Part shown: piece after piece, positions 10,937 through 23,600 of the stretch
Layout: each line of letters begins with the position of its first letter
Position numbering within the stretch: position 1 is the stretch's first letter
NCBI RefSeq assembly: GCF_030848805.1
Contig: NC_092362.1
Coordinates: 4,340,001-4,404,000 of the forward strand
Length of the DNA: 64,000 nt
Direction: 5' to 3'
Origin: Temnothorax longispinosus
Lineage: Eukaryota; Arthropoda; Insecta; Hymenoptera; Formicidae
The notes under the pieces: model-generated
What the model was told of the DNA's origin: nothing
The model's database searches: none
Seen by the model: only the letters and a program-made list of their open reading frames with translations
Position numbers and translations under genes: made by a program

Positions 10937-13074
10937 ATGGCAGCAAAATCACCGATTAAATCACCGAGAGGTCATAAAATGCCCGAGCAGATACCGGCCG
11001 GAGAGATTCTCAGGGATATGGCGATGGGCCAGTGGATCCTCGGCAAGTCGATCGGCGTCGGCCGTTTCGCGGAGATTTACTCTGGTACGTGAAACGAATC
11101 CCGTTGCCCGTTGCTATTATATTGCGTGACATATTGTGCCCCCGCGTTGTAAATACAAACGGCAAAATATTCGAAAACAGGTCTATTATAGACATTTAGA
11201 TAATCGTTACGCAAAGAAGAATTATAAGTATTGTTTTTTGCAAGTTTTATATGCACAGTTATCTGCATAAGACACGTAAAGACTTCATAATTATGTTTTA
11301 CATAACTATATCCAGCTATATTGTATTTCTTTAACAAGATATATCTCTTAAAAATATGTTCCTCAACACTGTGCGGTGTCCGTGCAGTGTTAAATATTTT
11401 AGTTATTGTACTACGTAATTAATTGATTATTGATTAATTGCAGCTGCACCATATTCTGAAAAAATTCCCAAAAATTATCCTAATGTTATAAAAATTGTAA
11501 GCATTATATTTCCTTATTCTTGATACTTTTTCCCCAGTTTTCATCCTAACTTTGCTTTTTCTTAAAATTTGTTTTAGGAACCAAAAGGAAATAGCTCGTT
11601 ATTTAAGGAAATGCATTTTTATATGAGACAATGTAAGCCGGATGAAAGTAAGCCTAAAAGTAAAATTTATTTTTAACATTCTATTACATGATTAATTTCT
11701 TTTAAAATTGCAGTCTACAACGGATAACATTATCCAATTGCATAAAAAAATATTTTAGAGATAAACATATAGTGTCTTTTTAGTTGTTAGCTGGCAGGAA
11801 AAAAAGGATCTTGCTGCGCTCGGAATCCCTAGATATGTTGCTTCTGGAAGTCATGAATATAAAAATAAAGAATATCGATTTTTAGTAATAGATCGATACG
11901 GAAAAGATCTATGGAAAATATTTGAGGAAAATAACAGACAGTTTCCAGAACATGTAGTATATAAACTAGCTTTGCAAATAGTAAGACAATTGTAAAAAGA
12001 ATATTTGTAGTAAATAACTGCTTGAAGAAAAGATAATTTATGTGTTATTCTAATAAATTTCTAGATAGATATATTGGAATATATTCATCACAAGAACCGT
12101 GTACATGGCAATATCAAAGGTGAAAAATTGCTACTGGATCTGCATTCCTATGATCAAGTCTATTTAGTTGACTTTGGTTTAGTTTCTCGTTGGACATCGA
12201 GCACTGAATTTAAAGTTGACCCAACAAAATCACATTACGGTACTTTACAATACACAAGCAGAGATGCTCATATGGGAGGTAAGAATTAGAAATTTCAATA
12301 AAATTTAGCAATTCTGATACTTAACGCAATTTATCAATTTCTTTTGAATATAAATTATAAAAATTATTATTATACTTTAGATGTTTTTTTTGCTTTTTTT
12401 TAGTGCCAACACGTCGTGGAGATATTGAAATTTTGAGTTACAACATAATTATGTGGTTATGTGGTTCGCTACCATGGGAAAAGTTACTTGAACCAGTTGC
12501 CGTTCAAAAACAAAAAGAAAAAGCTTTCAATAATATAGACAGTTTCCTAGCCAAGTGTTTTCATGGATCTGTTCCACAAGCTGTACATAAATTTATGACT
12601 TTATTAGCCAGTATAAAATTTAATGAAACACCGTCTTATGAGAAATTTAAAGAAATATTAATAGCTGGCATAAAGAAACTGAATCATAAACCAGATGGGA
12701 AATTAAAATTGAACAACATTAGCGTGGCAACTCAACAAGCTACCTCTAAATATACTCCACAAAAAATTAAAAAACCCTTAAATGAAATCAGAAAGAGTCC
12801 TTGTACGAAACATTTAGATGTTTTAAGTGCAAACATTTCTATGGCGAACTCAAGAAAAAGTACTATAGGTGTTGTAATTGACAAAAAACGTTGTAATAAA
12901 AGGGATATTGAGAAAGCATTAGATGATATGGATTCTGATGATGAATATGATGTACAAATTCTTAAAAAAACGAGTAAGATAACGAGGAATACAGCTTCAT
13001 CACGTCGAAAAAAGATTTCAATCGATTTAATCAAAGATGACTCTGAAGATGATTCTGAAGATGATTTAATATAG
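10937..13074 (+). CDS. VRK-family protein kinase-like, probable pseudokinase
   Basis: Six exons join in frame: 10937-11084, 11444-11496, 11578-11647, 11784-11980, 12065-12278 and 12404-13074 (TAG), giving 450 residues. Human VRK1, at about 396, is close in length. Order of motifs: the N-terminal signature around AGEILRDMAMGQW (21-33); a degenerate Gly-rich loop GVGRFAEIYS (40-49) lacking the third Gly; VIKIEP with the ATP-binding Lys at 66; LEYIH then VHGNIKGEKLLL (169-180); VYLVDFG (188-194); and VPTRRGDIEIL. VRK1 has HGDIKASN here. This protein has Asn172 for the catalytic Asp and Lys177 for the Mg-binding Asn, while the DFG Asp is kept. Active VRKs phosphorylate BAF and histone H3 in the nucleus; this copy probably cannot transfer phosphate in the normal way. 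The tail is basic, then acidic (Asp/Glu/Ser). AATAAA signals occur at 13213 and 13415. The start ATG lies in a long frame open upstream, and the next in-frame Met is residue 15. Confidence 0.9.
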
Positions 13075-14488
13075 AGGTAATTTAATCTATTTGAAAAAGG
13101 AAATTTGAAATTTGCGTCTATTTGAAATTTGCGTCACTTTTAATTTAATTTTCAGACTTTTTTGTTATTAAAATACTTATTTCTACCATTGTAGCCGTCA
13201 CCAAAACGTCCAAATAAAACACAACGGAAAAAGCCGGTTACAAAATAGAACCTGCAAGACGAGCATGGAAAATCGTCTAGCTTCCTCATCCTGATCTTTG
13301 TATTTTTCTTTCATATTAACTACTTAATTGATACGAAACGGAGAATTATCGTGGGAGCCACAATAGTGTTCCAGCAAGTATATACTCCACGTACGTATAA
13401 TTTTCAAAGGTATAAATAAAAGAAATATTCGTATTTGCCTTTTTAAAAATGTTTCTTTATTTTGATGAAATAATTACCATTTAATATACATATATGTACA
13501 CATATAACGATATCGCTATCTGTACTTGACGTTCGCGTTAGTCGAACTCGGTTCTGAAGAGATAAAAGAGCCGTTTTTTATGTCATTTTTTCGGACGACC
13601 CTATTACGAAGTACGCGCGTCGCTGCGAGAAACACGATTTCCTCCCACGATTCTTGCGAGATTCAACATTAGCAGACGCTCGTAACTCGTAATTATACAA
13701 ACGGAGAACACGCTCACGCGTTGTATCTGCGAGCGTGCGTGTGTATTTCGCATTCGTGCACGCGTTTACCACGCTTTCGAAGGGCGCCGACCGGGCAATC
13801 GCAATTTCTGCCGAATATATTACACGTACGTATGTACGTCGTGGAAGGCAGCCGCGCGCTATTCACTATCTCGGCAGCGTAGCCGACGGCGTCGTATAAA
13901 CATTTAGTTTTCACGCTTGAAAAAACAGAATCTAATGTCGTTGTTTAATCGCAGACGTGATTTAACTTTCTACGTTGTCGTCAGCGTCCCGATGCGAATT
14001 TGAAGTACACAATCTCCTACACATATTTTTATGACACATATCCTTTTGCTTTATCTCTCTCTCTTCCGGACACTAGATGTTATTTGCGGTATATTAAAGA
14101 TAGCTGGCATTGGATAACCATTTTGGTGCATATCGTCGATCAGACACTATAACTAAATAATTCTAAAATGAATTTAATATTTTACAACAGAAGATTTTAA
14201 TTAAATATGAATTAATATATATATTTGTTGTATAAATAACAAAAAAGTACTCATCATTAATTCGATCACGATTAGAATAAAAATAGTATACAAAAGATGG
14301 TATATACAACAAAATGATTTATATGACATTTTAATGTCTGAAATAATTTTATGTTTGACGCACAATGAATAGAAATAATAATATAGTAAGAGTAATTAAT
14401 TATAAATAAATTACAGAAAGTTCTGGAACATAAAAAATTAGAAATAATTGAAATTGTTATATAAAATGTATATTTAATATAAAAAAAA

Positions 14489-14509
14489 ATATATATATAT
14501 ATATATATG
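14489..14509. repeat. (AT)n microsatellite
   Basis: About ten AT units after a 9-nt A-run, in the AT-rich spacer downstream of the VRK-like gene. Confidence 0.9.
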
Positions 14510-15054
14510 TATATGCTATTTTATTACAAAGACAAATTATTTCTAAGAATCAAATGTCTTTAATATTTAAATTATATAAAAGTATAAAATATTTTATACT
14601 TTTATTACATTCAAATGTTAAATTTAAATTATACTTTTGTATGATTAAAATAAAATATTACAATATAAATTATTAAATTATTCGCATTGATCAAAGATGC
14701 CTCTTTGCACGAAAAAAACCTTCGACATTGTTTATCTGTATGTGCAGATTAGATTGAAATTTGAATCGTAGGAGATATTCCGTCGAGGAAATGCAATATT
14801 TCACTGCAATTTATATTTCCACTTTATTTGAACTCTTAAATTTGATAAAGGCACTTCATGCTGACTCGGAAGGAGCTCGAAACATCGCGATATTTTAAAG
14901 CGACGACGCTTTCAGCGAGAAATTCGGCGGAAGGCCAGTCGGTATGGCATAGAAGTGTGGTTGAGATAATTAGTTATTCGGTATTGTGAGTTACGGAGAC
15001 GCATATTGTCCTAGTAACTTACCTGGAGTGTTTATACTAAGGTTTCTCCATTTA

Positions 15055-15294
15055 TAGACTGGTGAAACAAATCATTAAACAAAATTTTATACCCTCTCCT
15101 TCTGCCTTCACACGTTGGCCACGTTGCATCAACAGTTCTCTGTCTACTTTCAGCTTGCCGAGTTCATCCTCCAGATTACTCGATTTCAGAATATATTGAA
15201 CACTTACAGCGGTGTGACTTAATAAACTCGATTCAAAACCCGACGAGGTTGAGATAATTAGTTCAAACGTGGACGCAGTAGTTCTCGTCGACAA
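15055..15294 (-). pseudogene. decayed copy of the 46-kb coiled-coil sequence
   Basis: On the minus strand an 80-codon frame contains LKVDRELLMQR and then EGIKFCLMICF. The unidentified ORF at 46372-47046 has LKVDIRELLMQR and then EGIKFCLIICL. Similarity continues past the likely exon end into GTATAAAATTTTGTTTAAT, so DNA including intron-like sequence was copied, not a spliced RNA. The N-terminal part of the frame has no counterpart I can align. A 17-bp word (GGTTGAGATAATTAGTT) occurs near both sides, at about 14961 and 15248. No start, partner exon or function can be assigned. Confidence 0.55.
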
Positions 15295-18200
15295 TTTGAG
15301 CCTATCGATCGGATTGATCCCTCCGTGCTTCGTTTCCGTTATGCATTTACCGAATTTGTTTCTGCTTCAAATCGAATACCATGAATATCCGAGTGCATGG
15401 CTCTTTAAACGTGTCGAAATGCTGCCGAAGTCCTTTCGTGCATAAATGTTGCTGCAATATTTGCAAAGTTACATTAACGCATCGTCAATCATGAGATATA
15501 TCCAGGCGCAAAATAATTCGTGAAAAAACCGAGATATAAAAGCGAAATTTACATTTTTTAATAACAATTTACTGATATTTTTAACAATTTAACAAGACAT
15601 TCACGACGAAGAGTAATTTAGACAGGCATATAAGTAGTGTCTATAACGAAAAACGCATGATTACTCGTGCGACTATTAATTGTGTCGCAAAATTCACACG
15701 ATTCATACAGTTGAAAATTTACACGATTCTAAGCAACGCCATACGGAGAGATGTCCATATCGAAGGTAAAGCCGTCGCTCGTTATTTATTATATAGTTAT
15801 TAACAAATATAACTGAAAAATATAACAGTTTGTGTCAGTACTAAGGTGACCTCCATGTACACAATTACCTAAAATTGTTTTAAACATATATTATTATCGA
15901 AATAAATAAAAAAAATTAATAAGATCAGCAAACACGATTTTGCTATCTATTTATTCTTTCAAGTTCAACGATAGTTCGAAAATTCTGCTCTGATGTTCAT
16001 AATTTTAAATTCAAGGCACAAAAAATATCTCGTAGCCAGTTAAATTTTATCCGGGATAGATTACGTTACGATAAAGCATTTACAACTACAGACACATCAC
16101 AGGCACATCGTGTGTAGGCCACTTCTCGTTCGCGTACGCGGCAGCACTTTTTTTCATTTGTAATCCGATAAAAGGAAACTCGCGCGCAGTCTCACCGCGA
16201 AATCGAATGAAACGGATGATCAATCTCCTTTGTCCGTTGCGATCACCAATGCAAACAGCAAGGATGCGTATAAAGCGTCGACAAGCGCGCACACAGTCGC
16301 CGTATGATACGCACACCTTGAATGGATCACACATGCACGTGAGTTAATTAATTCCGCTTTTAATCCGACGCTCGCCTTGTACATAGCAGGTCGCTAAACG
16401 TCGAGCACAGTCTTTTTACGCTCTTTTTGTCTCGCATACAAACGCGCCGGACACGCACGTGCGCGGTAGCGTGTCACACGTTCGATTGGAATGCGCTACC
16501 TGTTTCCGAGTTGTCTTGACAAAACGACGGTTGAAATGGCGATCATGAGACTTTCAATAAGTTCTTTGATGAATTTATTTTGTTTTATATTTTTTTATAT
16601 TTTTCCTTTCGTACTGACAATGAGAGTGAATTTCCTTATCTTGATCATGTGCTTTAAGCTTCTCGGATGGTATCTTTTGTAACGTAATCTATATAGACAC
16701 AGTTCTCATGTTCTGTGGATTTTCATAAATTAAATCGAGCAATTTTTTATTTTCTTCTTAGATTCTTTGCCTTTTTTTTAGCTCATTATCATTTTTCTAA
16801 ATCTAAATACATAAGCACATAGTCATTTGTTTTGTATTTTTAGAACAAATATTGCAGTTTTAAAAAGTAAATTTATATGCTGATTTGAAAAATACCGTTG
16901 TACGCCTACGTCTCGTTTATTGTGTATTAATATGGGTAATTTTAAAAAATATTTTAAAGATAATGTAATAAACAAGAGATACTTTAAGATTCTGAATTTT
17001 AAAATTAATCAAAAATAGTTATTACATTATAAAAAATTGCGGTGTCGTTTTACATCTCGATACGAGAGTACTGGTATTTAAATCATTTTTATAATTCCGG
17101 CGAATTTTACGAGGCACGGTGAGATGTCGGTTTAGTCGACTGGTTACTCCACTGCGAGAATTAGGTAACTTTCGCAGATGAGACGTTCACAATGAGATGA
17201 CAATTCACCCACTTCTTCGCCATATATATCTGGCTATTTTATAAGCTCCTAAGTTCATACAAGTTATTCATTTTTTTTCTTACATAAAATAAAGAGAAGT
17301 AATATTTAAAGTTACATTAATTTTGTTTTAATTAATTGAAAAAGATAATTTGAAAAAGATGTGCTGTATATACTTTTATTACACTCCCGGTCATGCAAAG
17401 TTTTGCTCATCGTGCATGTATTATAAGAATAAGCGGTCTATTTATTATGGCTTTACGCTGAAAACACGACACCCGTCCATATGTAGTTATCGATGGTCTA
17501 TTCTGTTCGGCATGTAAAGATCCGTTACATCAAATAACCTTCTGTAAATTAATACTCGGGTACCCGAAGCGACTTAAATATTAAAAATTTGTATGTTAAT
17601 TCGCGAATTGTTTTGTGTCCTTCAAGATCTCCATTCTTGGTGTCGGTGTCAAAGGATCGAGAGCTCTAAGAGGAGGTCCAGACGATGGAAGTGCTAATGG
17701 CAGAAGTGATGTTGGGCAGGACGACGAGCACAACGATAAAGTTGCGCTTCAATGACGCGGCTGTTTTAATTACTTTAGGATGGAATTTCACGAGTAGCGG
17801 TTTCGACGATATATTCGGTGGCATGGCGGTAAGTGAACCATTGGATTATCGTCGGCATTCATTGAATTAACGGTCAATTAACGTTTACAAGTTGCACGCT
17901 GAATTAAGATTCTTCCCTCGTCTCTTTGTTTACCCTATGCGCACATAATATATTCAAAATCTAATTCTTGTTGATCAGTCTGGTAATGTTTTATCTTTAA
18001 CAAGACCGTTCTCATATTCAATTTTTATGTAGCAATAAATCTTTTTACGTTTTATCATTTAAAATGTTTGTTTAAGATTTTATCGCATTTATTTATATTT
18101 ATAAACAAATAGCTGTAAAAGCTATACGTGCGCGTGATTTAACTTTTCCATAATTTATCATGTAGGGATATTTTTGCATATTTTAATTAATCATTTATCG

Positions 18201-19132
18201 TAACAAACTGTACTGTGTTTTCGCGAATTGAAATACGAATTTCAACTTTGATCGTATATTTCAAAAATGTGCACGGTATCGTTCAGAATTTATCGTTATC
18301 ATGTATAACATTGTCATAAACTTCTATTTTTCTTTTTATTTATTTGCAAAGGAAATATTTACCTCTTAGATGTATTTTTTATTTATCCAAAAGGGAATAC
18401 GACTCCCCAAACGTAATATTTTTAAACATATCTTTAAATACCGTTAGAGTATATTAAATATTTTATACAAATTGCCAGATTTGTGCGTTATTGCGCACGA
18501 GACACACGCACGGTTCTCGAATATATTTACGTGTGATGGAAAATGTTATAGGTAATAAAATCTACGGCAACAAGTAGGATGTTCCATTACCATATTCAGA
18601 ATATAATTATGACTGGAACGAATCCTCGCATAATTCCGGTTAACTTCATTATCGAAAGTTTCGCGCTTGTGCAGATGTTACATTTTCATAATTATAACCA
18701 CTAGCAGCCGTTTATATAGATAATATCACAATGCATATCGTGATATAAATATTAATCAATATTTTTTATGTTATCTATGGATTTGTGGCGATTGAAAGAG
18801 TACCATTCATCGAATCGTGTGTTTTTTGCGGCAAAGACGATAAAAAGTACTTCTCGTGAATTTAAGTAATTCGCAATGTGTGTACTTTACAATCTTTACA
18901 TTTTTGTCAATAATTGACGTCTCAATCTGTTTCTTTATACAGAGATTGCTCCTTTACATTTTATATTGGGATCGCTTACTCTGAGTAAGAAACATTTTTT
19001 TTAACAATAAGTTATTATACGCCGCGGATATTGTTAGTGAATGGCAAATGAAAGTAACCGGAGAAGAAAGAGATGTACTTATCACATTCTTTTCATCTCG
19101 TTTTGGCAATTTCTTTCCACATTATTGATGGG

Positions 19133-19238
19133 AGCTTTCCAGCAAGCGACACAAGTCGACACAAATGTAGCTTTATTTCTCTTTTTTGGCAATGAGTAAC
19201 AAAGATAAAACGATACTTGTGTCGCTTGCTGGAAAGCT
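19133..19238. repeat. 24-bp perfect inverted repeat (MITE-like)
   Basis: The left arm (19133-19156) begins AGCTTTCCAGCAAGCGACAC. The right arm (19215-19238) is its exact complement. The loop is 58 nt. No target-site duplication is clear. It lies about 1 kb before the Dh44 promoter. Confidence 0.85.
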
Positions 19239-20225
19239 TAACAAGCTTAATCTGATATTCCATTTCCATTTCAAGCGGTATCTAAATATTTCTGAAAAGA
19301 AACAAGCAGCTTACGTATAATCTAGCTTGCTTAAATGCCCAAGTAAATGAGGTAATAAATAAATAATGAACAAGCGTAGGAAAACTATATAAGTGCAATT
19401 AATTAATATAACGTAATATTGAAATAAATTATATGTGAGAGCTCTCCTTTGTTAAATAATACAGATTTGGGATAGATGTGCAATAAATAGGTGCATTAAT
19501 AAATTATCGTATAATAATTATCTTCTATGATTTCCCTACAGATTATTTGAATAATTAAAAGTTTGAATAGTTAAAACGGCACATGACTTGCGCTGTTTAT
19601 TAACTCGAGTGGACTTGATTAGTTTTTTAAATTATTCCCTGATATATTGGCGCTTTTTAACTAATCCTTTTCCTATAAGAGAGAGAAATAAAAAACTGAT
19701 ATGTATGTTAAAATATGTATATGTGTTCAATCATTATTTTTATTAATACGTAATTTTTTACATATTAATAACATGTAAATTAATACTTTGTGCACAATAA
19801 ATAACAATTTCTTTTCCAATAAAACACGTATAACATTTTCGAGACTAATAACATAAATATAAAAAAAAAACCTCTCTCAGAGCAAAGCAATAACTACGAT
19901 ATAACAAGGATAAAAGGTTCTGTGCTATTTAAAGGACATTTCTTTCAGTCCCTAGTAATTTTGCGGGATAATCGAGTGACAGGGGCGTAGGGTGCTTGGA
20001 AACGAACGATGCATCGATAAACGACATCCGCTTTACGGGTTCTTTTCCCCATATGGAGAACAAGGGAGGCGCGAATGGGGACGGCAGTTCCACCATACGG
20101 GTGTGTGGAAGATGTAACGGCAAATCAGTTGATAGGGCCAAGAGTCTCTGGGCAGGCAGGAGGCAGGAAGGTCGCGCCGAGTCGAGTGGAGACGGTTCGA
20201 GTCGGGTCGGCCGGCACCGACCGGC

Positions 20226-20260
20226 TATAAAAGCCCTCTCGCACCGTGGCGTCGACGTCA
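20226..20260 (+). promoter_or_regulatory. TATA-box core promoter, probably of Dh44
   Basis: TATAAAA at 20226-20232 lies in a GC-rich context. An arthropod-type initiator (TCACA, A at 20260) sits about 30 bp downstream and overlaps a CRE-like GACGTCAC. A strong donor follows 380 nt later. The next plus-strand gene is Dh44, so I assign the promoter to it. The link to Dh44 is inference because 18.7 kb of intron separates the two. Confidence 0.55.
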
Positions 20261-20641
20261 CACGTCGTTAGCACTCTGGACCGTGAGGAACTCCCGTTTG
20301 CGTGCGTGCCACCTGTTAAAAGCCGCCCCCGTCCAGGTATACTCGTCACCTACACGCCGGCCACCGCTACCTCGGACTTTAACTCCCTCCCGGTCAGTTC
20401 GACTCGAACGGTCCACTCCACACATCGACGACTCGCACGGAGCCGGAAGTCTCGTCGGCGGGAGATCGCCCTCTTCGCGCCCTCCGCGTCTCTCCCCAAG
20501 AGGAGGGGAAACTTGGCGCTCCTCGCGCGCGCCTTTCGTTCTTCTCTCGGCAGATAGTCGCGGGAAGGGTATCGGCTCCGCTTTCTCGAGGGATTTCACC
20601 CGGGCCCGGGATCTCCCACGGAAGCTCTGTGAATTCAACAA
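20260..20641 (+). other. probable non-coding first exon of Dh44 (5' UTR)
   Basis: From the proposed initiator to the donor (exon ends 20641, intron starts GTAAGTG) there are 382 nt, GC-rich, with no ATG in any frame. Lack of upstream ATGs over this length fits selection on a leader. The nearest downstream plus-strand acceptor with a signal-peptide exon is at 39370. Additional UTR exons in between cannot be excluded. Confidence 0.5.
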
Positions 20642-23600
20642 GTAAGTGTGATCTCGAGACATGCGGAATTTCCCTTGCTTTTGATATCAAAGATCCGAGA
20701 TTGCGCGCTTTCAGGAAATCCGGTATCCGGCCGAACTTTTTCCCCGTTTACCTATTCAGCTTTGACGTACGCTTCTTCACTTTCGGCGCGTGTGTTGCGA
20801 CATCCGTCTCCGGTATTACGACAATCGGCATTCTGCCGATTCACGGCCGCGAGGAGCGATCTCGCGTGACGAGCGATAGCGGAAATTACGCGAGACGTTT
20901 GACGTTCTTATCTTCGCAGAGATAAGCAACTCGTGATGATATTAAAGAAGTTTATTGCAAATTGACGCGTTCGGAAACTGTTTTAACAATCAGTCATCTC
21001 GTTAGTCAGAGACACGTCCGTTATCTCGCTGGTGATTTACGATTTAACGGAAGTGCTGGTTGAATTGATGTAAATTGATGTAATATAGAGCTTCATCGTT
21101 ATCTTTCTATTAAATTCTGCACCGAACAAAACACAGAACATTTGGAGTGATTAAAAAAAATACGTTTTTCAATTAAAAGGGGGCAACAATTTCGCCGTGA
21201 TATTGTTTTATGCTTTATTTAACGGACACGATCAATCTTCGCCAGTAACAAAATATATATGTATTATACACTTGTATATCGCTTAGCGCGCGTCACGATC
21301 GATCGGCCAGTCCTGTTACCGAGCGGCATAAATAATAAAATTTATTTGTGCCGATCGATAGCGATAATCCGATAAATCGCGTCACCGCTTATTGTGCAAA
21401 TTCAACCTTTAACACTTTACCGATATGTTAACGCCGCGAGTCAGAAGTATTTAGACGATAATTCACGCGTCACTCCCGCACGCGCGCTTTAATCCTCTGT
21501 GGCTTGTGCGAAAATCGAGAAAACATAATCCGGGAAAACGGAAACGAATGTAATAGAACAGTCCTCGCGCGCCGTTATATTCACCGTCGTCGCTCGCCAT
21601 CGCGCTGTCACAGGCTGATTCATTTTAATTACACTTTCCACATAGTTTTAGCGGAAAGCGGCACACAGTTTAACGCGAGCACACACGTGCGAGTATTGTA
21701 CAAGCACACGATTATTAATACTAAAAATACACGGTTTCTCGCGAAGGGCAAAGGGAGCGCTCATAACTAATTAATAACGGCGCGGTAAATGATATTACCA
21801 ATTAATGCGACATTTAATTGCGCTATAAGAACGCTTTTGCACGATGATCCGTGAACGCAAAGCGCGATTCAGTGTCTATCGGATTAAACATCGAATCTCG
21901 GGGAAGTGGAGCAGATAAATTCGTTTTCATCTCCGCTAACCTTTCCCCTTTCTTGAAACAATTAATTTTGTTTATTTATTTTGATATGTAATTCCGCATT
22001 TCTTTCCTCTTTTCATTGATGTTGTTTGCTGCTTAGTTGCAAAATTAATAGTGTCAGTTACTTATCAAAGATCAACCCTCTGAATAGTTTATACAAGTCC
22101 CCTGATATATTTCCCAAAGCTTTTATATCTCTTTCAGAGAAAACTGTTGTTTCTTGCGTACCCGAGAGAAGTGTTCCTTCAATATTTTCTCATGCCAATT
22201 AACACATTTTCAAGTAATAACCACTTAAAGATGAGTGGCATCGTTAAATATCAAAGTCTTACTTTTTATAGATAGATATATAGATAGAAGGGAGATATGT
22301 AATATAATAATCACACATAATAATAAATTATGAACAAATATATTGTTCTATCTATACTAGTGTATTAGTAGAAATAACTATTAATTACGTATAAACACAT
22401 TACGATTATTAATAACAATATTATTTACTCGTTCGAATCTTATGCGATGCTAAATTGCAATTAGGGGATTATATTCGCGGGCTAAATTCAACAGCTGGCT
22501 CGAGGTCGATGAATCATTATCACGCTCTCACAGGTTGAACCGTAATTGTTTGATAAGCGAGATTAAACAGGTATCTGCAATGCTGTGAGGTAAACGCGAT
22601 GATGAAACAGTCATTTACTACTATATAGTTCGTTCTTTTTCATGATTGGACATAGATCCAAAGGGGGTGCAAGCCGGCGGATACGATGTCCTACGGGATA
22701 CATCGAGTATATTGGTTCCTTCGATATTGCTCCGCGATTTATCCCGGTTTCCGGGGTTTTATATGTCTCGGTTCGTTTTGCCATCGCCTCACGGCTGCCG
22801 CCTCGTTATTAGCTATCTCTCATTCGTGCTTTTCGATCCGGGATTCAGTCGGCGTTCATACAAATTTCAATCTGCCTAGAAGGCTCCGCGAATTGATGTA
22901 TCCAAAATCCGCGTCCGTTCATTCGACGTACGCAGTGCGCGATAAATCGCTCACTGAACGTGCAAATGAAGATTTATCTTTATTTGTTTTGCACTATAAG
23001 CGATCCCGTTTATTGCACAGAATTGAGCAATCTTTTGAACTTGGCCGATACTTTTAAATGCGAAGTTGATAAAATATCTGTCGCGAACAAGCCGCGTTTC
23101 GCAACAATCAGATTCAAGTTGTTACAAATATACGCGTTACGAATTGAAGCGGGAAATAAAATTATTTATGACAAAAAATAAATGATTTTTAATCGCACGC
23201 AAAAAGATCGAAAGTTATTTTGCGGAGGCAGAAGTCTGCTCGCTACAAATATATATAAGTTTCTTTTCCATGCATTGGATAACAAGAAGCCGAAGGAAAA
23301 TTTGAGATTTACAAGAATCGCGCTTACGCTTTCTTTATTGTCCAAACTTTTTAACAGTTTAACGATATCGGTAAACTGAGAAAGTTCTCACCCCCCGTAA
23401 AATTTGCGACTCTGGGTATTGCGGGCTTTGTGTAACCTTCCTCAATGTGGCAAAATTACAGGATTAGCGGACGATGTTTAGTCTGTAAGTTAAATGAAGA
23501 CAAACTTGGGCTTATTATTAAAGAATTACCGTACGAAACTTCTTGCTTATAATTAATAACAATTGACTTAATACAGTAATATTGCAAATAGCCCTTTGGG

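Larger units (their letters stand above)
13075..20225. other. 7-kb non-coding spacer between VRK-like gene and Dh44 promoter
   Basis: AT-rich, with an (AT)n run at 14489-14509. CpG-rich patches occur at 13500-13900 and 16080-16480 and could be regulatory. A decayed coiled-coil fragment lies on the minus strand at about 15055-15294 and a 24-bp inverted repeat at 19133-19238. At 17640-17829 an open stretch ends at a consensus donor (GCG/GTAAGT) and could be an upstream non-coding exon, but no acceptor or family match supports it. I see no other gene. Confidence 0.5.

Noticed and set aside
22686..23057. 123-codon plus-strand frame
   Set aside because: Reads as random composition, with no start context, splice sites or homologue I know.
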